A DNA stretch of 64,000 nucleotides from Diplosphaera chodatii (lineage: Eukaryota > Chlorophyta > Trebouxiophyceae > Prasiolales > Stichococcaceae). A program made the translations under genes and the position numbers. How positions within the stretch are numbered: the stretch's first letter is position 1; every line of letters begins with the position of its first letter. Shown in pieces: positions 56,070 to 64,000 of the stretch. The stretch lies in assembly GCA_032358165.1 (NCBI GenBank), contig JAALGY010000015.1:496001-560000 (forward strand), given 5' to 3'. The notes beneath the pieces are model-generated. The model was given only the letters and a program-made list of their open reading frames with translations, did not search any database and was not told the DNA's origin.

Positions 56070-56625
56070 TCTGCCCGCCGCCGGGGCGCTGCCTGGCAAA
56101 GAAGCACGCCGACTGGTACGGTGTGCGTAGTCTTCGGGGATCTGGAACGCATTGGGAGCTGCAGCAAACTCTAGGGCAGGGAAGGTAGGGTGATTACATG
56201 TTGCAGTCACAATCATGCCACACGCAGGCTCTAGCTGCAATGTTGTGGTTGATTTTGTAGGGTTGAAATTGTCAAGGACTCGGGCACGATGTTGGGCTCA
56301 GCGTGTGACCCTCAGCAACTGTTGTCCATTGGCTAGATTTGTTGTGAACGCAAAGGGTAGATGCGCAGTCCTTTCAACTCAAATATTGTCAACGAGTCAA
56401 ACCGCCCTCGAGCAGCTGATGTCAGCCAGCCAGCAGGCCTTGCCGAGCACAAAACTACACAGTTGCCAGCTTTCGGAGTCGGCATGCACGACTGTTCCTG
56501 ACTGAGATGTAACGGACTACATGCTGATCATGACTTGCCGTGGAGTATAGGGGCAGTTGGCAGGTCTCGGAATGCATTTATGTCACCCGTGATGTCTTGT
56601 GCTTCACCCTGAACTAAGGTACATC
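56070..56625. other. Intergenic: CBL 3' region / malic-enzyme-like promoter
   Basis: 556 bases. TGTAA at 56509 may serve the CBL gene, 440 bases after its stop. No exon recognised. Confidence 0.4.
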
Positions 56626-59600
56626 ATGCACAGGCTCCTGATGACTGCCCTTCGTGCTGCCCTGCGCCGGGGCATCGATCGGCAGCACGGTCTGCAGGCC
56701 GCTGTCAGGGCAGGGTGTGCTGCGAACTCGGCAGATCAAGCAATTGACCTGACATCAAGAGTGCATGACATCAGGCGCTACAGCCTCACACTTGACGATG
56801 CACGGGAGGACCAGAATGCTGAGCGCCCTACTACGCCATGGGTCAGGACAGGCAAGCTCTTTTACCTCCACGATTCGGCAGCCCTGCGCGCTGCCGTCAG
56901 ATGTTGATACACGAATGCTCAGACCAGCGTCGTGTGGCAGCTCAGGAGGACATGCCGCATGCGGCAATACCACTGGCTTGCATGCATGCGTTTTGCAGTC
57001 GTCTCCGGGGTCGACATCCAGCGGCACCCGAAGTACAACAAGGGCCTGGCGTTCAGCGATGCGGAGCGGGACCAGCTGTACCTGCGCGGCCTGCTGCCGC
57101 CGGCGGTGCTGAGCCAGGAGCTGCAGGTGGAGCGCGTGATGATCAACGTCCGCTCCAAGTCGGACGACCTGGAACGGTGGGGAGACGCGAGTGCTCCGCT
57201 CCTGTGCGCATGCGCAGGCCGAGGCACACGGCTGTTGCAGCAAGGGGTGGCTGGCTGGTGTCTGTCCGTCTAGCTGGCCGGGACCATGACGATCAAGCCA
57301 TGCCCTTCGTTGCAGGCATGGGTATTTGATGGGGCTACAGGAGCGCAATGAGCGGCTGTTCTACAAAGTGCTCATGACGCACACGCAGGAGCTCCTGCCT
57401 GTCATTGACCTGCCGGTGAGGTGGTTTGTACAGGCGCACCCAAGCCACCCGTCAGATTGCCCGAGAACAGACTGGACCTGCTGAACACGGTATTACAGCA
57501 CATATTCGCATTCTGCAGCCCTCTGCTGTATGGTGTGCAGACAGTGGGCCACTTCTGCAAGACCCATGGGCTGATGTTCCGCTCGCCACCACGGGGCCTG
57601 TACTTGGGACTGCAGGACCGGGGTATGCCCTGCAATGGGCAGCAGTGTGCATCTCACACTCGCCCGAACATCCAGCGCACGTCCTCCCAGCGATACTTTC
57701 ACAGACCTTTGAGAAAATGCATGATTTTTGGCTGTGGGTCCCCATGCAGGGAGGGTGTACAGCATGCTGAAGAACTGGCCAGAGCGGCGGGTAAAGGCAA
57801 TCTGCCTGACGGATGGGGAGCGTGTAGGCGGGCTGGGGGATTTGGTGAGTCAGGGCAGGCTCTCTGGGTCTTGGTCGGCACATCAGACTTGACATTCAAC
57901 CACACCATTTGCTCGCACCATCTGCATGGCAACCCACGAGCCCTGGCAGCTAGATGCGTCATTGATGTGCCACAGGGCGTCCATGCCATTGGGTGTGCCA
58001 TCTCCAAGCTGGCGCTGTACACGGCGTGCGCGGGCGTGCCGCCATCCATGTGCCTGCCCATCTGCTTGGACACAGGTACCAGAGTCTGGCACAAATAGAT
58101 AAGCAGTTCCATGTGTGACAGGATCCCAGTAGAAGCGGAGGTGCGTCGAGTTTCCAGATTGCACACGGCCTGTTGGGGGGCACCACGAAAGCAAGACAAC
58201 GTCAGCGTCAACCGCTTCACGCATCTCAGGCACCGACAACGAGGAGCTGCTGGGCAGCCCCTTCTACGTGGGGGCGCGTCACCGCCGCGTGCGGGGGGAG
58301 GACTACCGGGACCTCCTGGAGGAGACCCTCGAGGCAAGCAGCATCGGCCCTGCAACGCCGGTCCCATAGTCGTGACAGTCGTGTCGCCAGCGACGAGCTG
58401 ATGCACCACGCTGCTCTGGTCCCACCACTGCCGAATGTTGTTTCCAAGCTGGTTGCTTGCTTTCCGTGGCAGGCTGTCAGCCGCCGGTTTGGCGGCAGCG
58501 TGCTCATAGCCGCACAGGACATGACGTTCGTCAACCTAGCGTCGTTTCTTTCACAGTGAGTGCACTGTAGAGCAAAGCAACTGCGTACGAGCCCTGCAAG
58601 AAGTGTGACCAGGACACTTTGCATTGCGAGGGCATGCGCTCGGGTCACATCGTGCTCCCAACACATGCAGGTACCGTGGCGACTTTCCGGTTTTCAGCGA
58701 CGACATCCAGGGCATTGCGGCAGTGGTGATCGCTGGCATGCTGGCAGCGCAGCCACTGACTGGCAAGCGTCTCAGCGAGCACACCTTCCTCTTTGCTGGC
58801 GAGGGTCGTGGGGCCACTGCCACAGCAGAGGTGAGTCGAAGAGTACTAGGTCGTCCTGCACATCTGGGCACCAAAATTGAATGTACACATGTCAAATCCA
58901 GACCGAGAAGTGTGGCTGTCGATGAGCCTCTTCTGAGGCGTGCTCAGCAGCCGAGCAGGTGTGCGCGACAGCCATTGCGCGGGAGACCGGGCAGACGATT
59001 GTGGACGCCCGCAAGCGGATTTGGCTGGTCGACTCTGAGGTGCGCTTGTTCCTGCACATCACCTGTCGTTGCTTCTGTCATTGTGCTGAGGCATGCATGG
59101 ACCTGGAGATTGTGCAAGCCTAGGAACCTGCACTGCTGCAGGGCCTGGTTACACGGGCGCGGGCAAACACAGTGGCAGACCACAAGCTGTCGTGGTGTCA
59201 CGATGGGCCGGAGGCTGCCACAGTGTGTGACGCAATCAGACGGCTGAAGCCGACAGCATACCTTGACATTGCGTCAATGGTGCGCTCGTTATAGCACAAC
59301 CTGTACACGTGGTAGCATTGTCATCGGCTGCACATGCATAATCAACGGGCCATGCCATGCAGTGTGGCCAGAGGTAATGCCCGAAAACTGACTACTCTGC
59401 ATCGGACACTCTGCAGGGTGATGCGCTGCCCCTGTCACGGGAGGCGTGCTGCTTGCTGGCGGACAACAGCGAGCGGCCCATGCTATTTGCGCTCAGCCAG
59501 CCAGGTGTGTGAGGATCTTGGCAGGTTCGGCCGCCCCTTGCCTGTACTTGTCGAGGCGCGGCAGTTAGCTGCGTTTGACAAGCGCCACCCTCATCTGATT

Positions 59601-60385
59601 GTTTCACTGGCTCCGTGGCCTTCATACTGAAGACGTGCGCTCTGCTGTGGCTTAGGCGTTCTCACCCCTGAGGATGCATTCGCCTGGACCAAGGGCAGAT
59701 GCATCTTCACCGATGGCCAGCTGGTGCGCTCAGATGCCCTCGATGCTGCACCAGGATCAATATGTCAAGACCGCAACACCATCCCGAACATTGCTTCTGC
59801 GACTTCAGGGACGGTCAGCAGACCATAGGGTGCAGCTACCGGACGGTCGGCGCATGCGCGCCAACGTCGCACAGACGGCACAGGTCTTTCCGGGCATCGG
59901 GCTGGGCGCCATCATGAGCCGCACCACCCGCATCCGTGACGAGATGGTGATCGCCGCGGCTCAGGTGTGCGGCTGGACTGAGCCATGTGTGCATCCGAAG
60001 CTGTGCAAGAGCTGGCGTCACACTCTGTCTTGCTTCCTGACGCAACATGACAGGTGCAATAACTTCTGCGGCGCACTTTTTGGGCGTATCTGGTGGGTGC
60101 CGACGTCGCTCAGCATGGTGGCCCGACCTCCAATTGCATCAACAGCTGACGATAGTAAGGTGGAGACTGCAGGCGCTGGCACGTATGGTGAGCCCAGAGG
60201 CGCTGGAGGAGGGCGGCATATACCCAGAGCTGCACGACATGCGCGCGACCTCGGCGCTGGTCGCTCGCGCTGTGGCCGCGCGCGCTTATGAGGCGGGAGT
60301 CGCCACAGAGCTGCCGCGGCCCCGGGACCTGGAGGCCGCTGCTCGCGCTGTGATGTACAATGCCGCTTACAGGCCGTACCGATAA
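56626..60385 (+). CDS. Divergent malic-enzyme-family protein, signature residues altered
   Basis: Multi-exon homologue of NAD(P)-malic enzyme, with an Arg-rich, mitochondrial-like leader from ATG 56626 ([19 protein letters not shown]). Family stretches: [89 protein letters not shown] then [71 protein letters not shown] and [19 protein letters not shown], ending YNAAYRPYR. The catalytic Lys region (SKLALYTA) and one Asp pair (SDDIQG) remain. The VYTPTVG Tyr reads IDLPTVG, the FEDF acidic motif reads AAQDM, the NAD loop GAGEA reads AGEGRG, and FALSNPTS reads FALSQPG. It may be a pseudoenzyme or have a new activity. A few short exons near 56842-57010 are not resolved. Confidence 0.8.
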
Positions 60386-60783
60386 TTGGTCGCGCAAAGT
60401 TTCCAGCGATGCACGAGCACCAGTCCGCAACGCTGCTTTGCCAGACTCTTATCACCACGCATGGTTTTGGTCGCTGACTGCTTCATCCAGTGCACGAGGA
60501 TGAAACACTGAGGACTCTTGACATTGCTATGTCACCAATTCTCAGAGAAGAACAGGGCTGCTGGATCACGTTGTGCAGGCAGCATGTCGTCAAGTGACAT
60601 CTGCACATCACATCCCACTCAATCAGGCCACTTCACACAAACGTCATGACACGTCATGTGATCACATGTGGTCTTGCACCCGCACCTCAGCAAACGGCCG
60701 GCAGTGTGTATATTGCAGGTTGCGGTGTGCACACAGGCGCTACAGTCCCACCTCAATGCTCTGGTAGGCCGCGGCTGTGCAAC
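60386..60783. other. Intergenic: upstream of dienelactone hydrolase
   Basis: 398 bases between plus-strand genes. Nothing recognised apart from the inferred promoter position. Confidence 0.45.
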
Positions 60784-62438
60784 ATGGACAAAGGGTGCTG
60801 CGATCCTGGTGTGCTGTGGTTGGGACAACCTCACGGTACTGTGGAGAGGTTGGGCGGCGTGGAAACGTACGTGGCCAAGCCGGAGGTCGACACCGGCAAG
60901 GCTGCTGTCCTCGTGCACGGTGAGCACCGGATCTAGGCGCCTGTGGTCCGCGGGCGGCGCACATGCTGTGACGCTGAGCATATGATACCGCTGCCTGCGC
61001 AGATGCCTTTGGCTTCGACCGCATCAACCCGCGGTTGCTGGCTGACGCATACGCCAAGGCCGGCTACCTGACGGTGCTGCCAAACCTCTTCGGTGATGAC
61101 GCCCTCAATGAAGACGGTGCGCACCGGCATGCAGTATTGCATGTTCAAAAGCTGATCAGTGCCACCTGCCGGCCGCTTCAACGCATGTGCGGCTCAGCAC
61201 CTGCTGGCTGATCGCCTGCGGGCCTGCGTCAGCCTGCCTCAGCCCGACAATTCGTACCGCCTGCAGCAGCGGCTGGCCGCCGCCGGCTGGCCAAGTACAT
61301 GCCCTAATGTGACATGTCCAGAAAACACCGCAGCTGGTCGCTGCAGCGTCGTATACGGCTCAGCAGACAGCCAGATGGGCACGTGTCGCCCTGCAGATCG
61401 GCTTGTAAAGGGTAACCTAACCCGCTGCAAACACATGTCACACAGGAATGGCGACCGTCATGGACTGGGTGGCGCGGCACCCCGTCGGCAGCGACGCCAC
61501 GATGGCGACGCTGGCCGCCGTGATCTCGGAGCTGCGGCTGGTGCGTAACGTCACCAAGGTCACCACGGAGGGCTTCTGCTGGGGTGAGACCTGCAGGCAC
61601 AGCTTTCAGGTGTTGACACCCTGCAGATTGCCCTTTGCAAGTGTCATCTGAGCATGTCAGGCAGCATCTTATCGGCATTGGTCTGCTCTGCAGGTGGTTG
61701 GTATTCTGCAGCGCTGGCAGCGACTGACAAGGTGCAGCCAATCACTGGACTGCTGCACGGCGCCATTGTGCAAATGAGACCGCCGAGCTGCCCTTCGGTT
61801 GCTTGCCTCCGTGTCAAGCAAGCATGCCCTATCATGAAAGCCGGGCTGCACCATCCAGGTCGACGCAGCAACGATCGCACACGGGTCACTGCTGACAATC
61901 GAGACCATTGAGGCTATCAAGCAGCCGACGCAGTTTGTGTGCGCCGAGGAGGATGCCCAGTGGCCACAGGACTTCAAGGACAAGGTCACAGAGGTGAGCA
62001 AGAGCACCTGATGGGCACAAGATGAATGGTAGCAGGCTTAATCCCATGCTGACCTGTGGTGTGGACAGCGAGCGGCACTTCTTCAAGCATGTGCATACGG
62101 GTGCAGGTGATCAAGGGCAAGGATGTCCCCTGCAGCTTGAAGACATACCCCGGCACAGTGCACGGTGCGCTGACCGCCAATGTGTCGACGAATCGCATGC
62201 TGGCCAGACCGTTGCTGCCTACGATGTCTGCCCGTCAGCACCCTGGCGGAACTCACAGCATGGATGTTTCCTTCGTGCAGGTTTCGCAGTGCGAGGCGAG
62301 ATGGGTGCGAAGGACGGTGTCGTGTCAGCAAAGATCATCGTGGGAGAGGATCAACTGGATGCTCCCACCACCACAGGCGCTGCTGAAGCGGCGCAAGACA
62401 CGATGGACTGGTGGAATCGCCACACGGGCTCGACATGA
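60784..62438 (+). CDS. Dienelactone hydrolase family protein
   Basis: Seven exons join in phase (60784-60919, 61003-61116, 61446-61583, 61694-61731, 61859-61993, 62107-62164, 62281-62438), giving 258 residues, the normal family size. It is an alpha/beta hydrolase of the carboxymethylenebutenolidase type, cytosolic by lack of a leader. The start has the usual Cys-rich opening (MDKGCCDPG), then VETYVAKPE and AAVLVHDAFGFDRINPRLLA. The nucleophile motif GFCWGGWYSAALAATD carries Cys in GxCxGG. The acid is likely the Asp in FVCAEEDAQWP, and the base is His in TYPGTVHGFAVRG, so the Cys-Asp-His triad is complete. The terminus is TMDWWNRHTGST. The natural substrate is unknown for most eukaryotic members. 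A longer middle exon (61159-61313) is open but is not needed for phase. Confidence 0.92.
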
Positions 62439-62863
62439 TCACCCCGCCAGGACTCGCACAAAGTGCACTGCAAAAACTTCAGATGTCTTTAGTCTCGCGT
62501 GATAGACCGTGACCGCGCGTCTTGTTTCGGTAGAGCCTGCTGGTTTCATTCTTTAGGGGCTGGACAGTCACTTGCTTGAAGCGGAGCATGCTGCCCTCCG
62601 CAGTGCTGCCAGCGCTCCGCATGTGTGCGCAAAATTGCAGGATTGCTGTAAGACGTCTTGCTGACAACAAATGACACTGAAACTTCTGTTTGAAACGAAG
62701 TTTGGCTGCATGTGATGGCAGCGTGGTACATGATCATGCCCTGTTAGTTTCTGCATCCTGCCACCGTGAAATCGGTGCTGAAGTTCATCCTACACAGTGC
62801 AGGATCAAGCCTATTATGCTGCCTCTTGCATTAGATGCATTGCCGCAACGTGTATTGAGGAAC
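62439..62863. other. Intergenic: DLH 3' region / ABC promoter
   Basis: 425 bases, with TGTAA at 62647, 209 bases after the hydrolase stop. Nothing else recognised. Confidence 0.45.
62647..62651 (+). terminator. Possible poly(A) signal TGTAA for the hydrolase gene
   Basis: TGTAA in the 3' region, in the sense orientation. Motif and position only. Confidence 0.35.
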
Positions 62864-64000
62864 ATGTCAGGCGCTGTGGATGGCCCTGAGCAACCGCAGA
62901 GTGTCTTGAAGGTGCAAAACTTGCGCCGTGTTGTGACCACTCAGCAGGAGGGTGGCAAGGTCATTCTCGCGGGCATCTCCTTTGAGGTCGCCAGCGGCGA
63001 TATACTATTCGTGACAGGCAAGCTGTCCTTCGGCTATACTTGATGCACACCTTGCATTCAAGGGGTATACCGCAGGCTGCTGATGCATGCGTCCATCATC
63101 CATGCATGCAGGTCCAAGCGGAGTCGGCAAGAGCCTGTTGCTGCGAGCAGTGGCTTTACTGGACCCCGTTGAGGTACACGACATGCCTCTGTGCGGATGG
63201 TGACAACAGCGGCGACGCAATCTTGTTAGCTGCTGCACGGATGACCTAGTGCAATGGCGCATGATGCTCCCTGAAACGGTTCAGGTGCGCACCGCCTCAT
63301 CATGCTTGCCGTGCTGCAGGGCGGCAGTCTCGAGCTCAACGGTCAGACGCCGCTACAGCTGGGCGTCACCTGCTGGCGCACGCTGGTCACCTACGTGCCA
63401 CAGACGCGAGTCCACCCGCCCGGCACGCCGGCCGAGTTCTACTTCTCGGTCCAGGTGCTCATCAAGGCTGCTGACGGTGTCCTGAATCAACGAGTCGTTC
63501 GCTGGCTTCTTCCCATCACTCTGGCAAGCCAACGAGCTCGACTGATATGGCTGAGGACGGCAACTGGTCCTGCATGCAGCAATTTAAGGCGCAGCGGGGA
63601 CGTCCGAGGGGCGACCTGCCGGCCCTCATCCACCGCCTGGGCCTCGAGCAGTCAGTGCTCAATCAGCCCTGGACGCAGCTATCGGTGCACACTCCTTGAG
63701 CGGCTGTGGATCTAGTTTGAGTTGAATCATGTGTGGCGTGATGCAGATACCCTATAAAATTTTGCAACTGCCTGGCAAGCTGGTGGCATCATGTCGAAGC
63801 TTTGAACTCCGGTTGCGGAGGTGCTCTGCGTCACTGCTGACCTGCAGGGGGGGCAGGCGCAGCGGGTGGTCATCGCGGTAGCGGTCGCGCTGAAGCCGGA
63901 TGTGCTGCTGCTGGACGAGCCCACCAGTGCGCTGGACCCCGAGTCCGCGCACCTGACTGAGGTGTGCAGCTGCCGTGCAAGCAGCTGTGAGGCGGGACCC
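62864..64000 (+). CDS. ABC transporter ATPase, STAR1/FetA-like (partial, runs off right edge)
   Basis: Soluble ABC ATPase. Exon 1 gives [20 protein letters not shown] and [16 protein letters not shown], continuing across an intron to [20 protein letters not shown] (Walker A GPSGVGKS, about 63120). Next come [20 protein letters not shown] and [20 protein letters not shown] (Q-loop with PQ). A later exon ends WTQLS and joins in phase to [20 protein letters not shown] and [16 protein letters not shown] (signature LSGGQ and Walker B). The short size and VPQ(T)R style resemble bacterial FetA/YbbL and plant STAR1/ABCI17, which pair with an ALS3-like membrane partner in metal or nucleotide-sugar export; that assignment is inferred. 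The first intron uses a GC donor (ACAG|GCAAGC). An alternative start at 62816 is in frame. The end is outside the window. Confidence 0.85.

Noticed and set aside
61159..61313. Additional exon in the dienelactone hydrolase
   Set aside because: Leaving it out gives an in-phase, normal-length family protein, and its exit phase does not fit the next exon.

Overview
This window is nuclear DNA from a eukaryote and reads as a green alga, most likely a trebouxiophyte-type chlorophyte. The evidence is GC-rich, intron-dense genes (introns mostly 70-250 bases, nearly all GT-AG with CAG acceptors), nuclear genes for plastid proteins (TIC20, LPA1, a Tat-targeted lumen protein, a plastid CreA-like protein), a plant-type calcineurin B-like protein and FRO-type ferric reductase, and genes kept by algae but lost from land plants (selenocysteine elongation factor). 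No bacterial operon, transposon, virus, CRISPR array, rRNA or tRNA gene was recognised. The species call is inference.

Layout. 1-11.1 kb, minus strand: partial TopBP1-like BRCT protein, an unplaced exon block, the SUV3 RNA helicase and the initiator-tRNA modifying enzyme RIT1. 11.5-13.7 kb, plus: LPA1-family photosystem II assembly protein. 14.4-21.0 kb, minus: a long FRO-type ferric reductase, preceded by a short unrecognised gene (21.9-22.7 kb, minus). 23.2-24.8 kb, plus: an unrecognised single-pass secretory protein. 25.5-26.7 kb, minus: TIC20. 27.8-30.8 kb, plus: PIG-A, with every exon resolved. 31.1-32.8 kb, minus: an unrecognised thylakoid-lumen protein. 33.4-35.4 kb, plus: a proline/alanine/threonine-rich secreted protein built from a duplicated two-exon module. 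35.7-39.3 kb, minus: eEFSec. 39.8-40.5 kb, plus: intronless CreA-like plastid protein. 41.0-46.1 kb, minus: ARID-ELM2-SANT chromatin protein. 47.3-48.3 kb, minus: small charged protein. 49.2-50.5 kb, minus: peroxiredoxin-like protein. 50.8-64.0 kb, all plus: Tubby-like protein, CBL calcium sensor, divergent malic-enzyme-like protein, dienelactone hydrolase and a partial ABC ATPase.

The genes are ordinary single-copy neighbours and do not form a pathway cluster. Themes that recur are plastid biogenesis (TIC20, LPA1, lumen protein, CreA-like), organelle or translation RNA biology (SUV3, RIT1, eEFSec), membrane/redox metabolism (ferric reductase, peroxiredoxin-like, malic-enzyme-like) and signalling (CBL, Tubby-like). 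Many neighbours are divergent and share 200-550 base upstream regions.

The strongest oddities are a malic-enzyme homologue that has lost several signature catalytic residues, a duplicated-module secreted protein, two conserved-looking proteins I cannot name (membrane protein at 23.2 kb, lumen protein at 31-33 kb), a GC-AG intron inside a Walker A motif, and a CTG-encoded polyglutamine tract in RIT1. Where exon joins were checked for phase the text says so; other gene spans are first-to-last supported exon.
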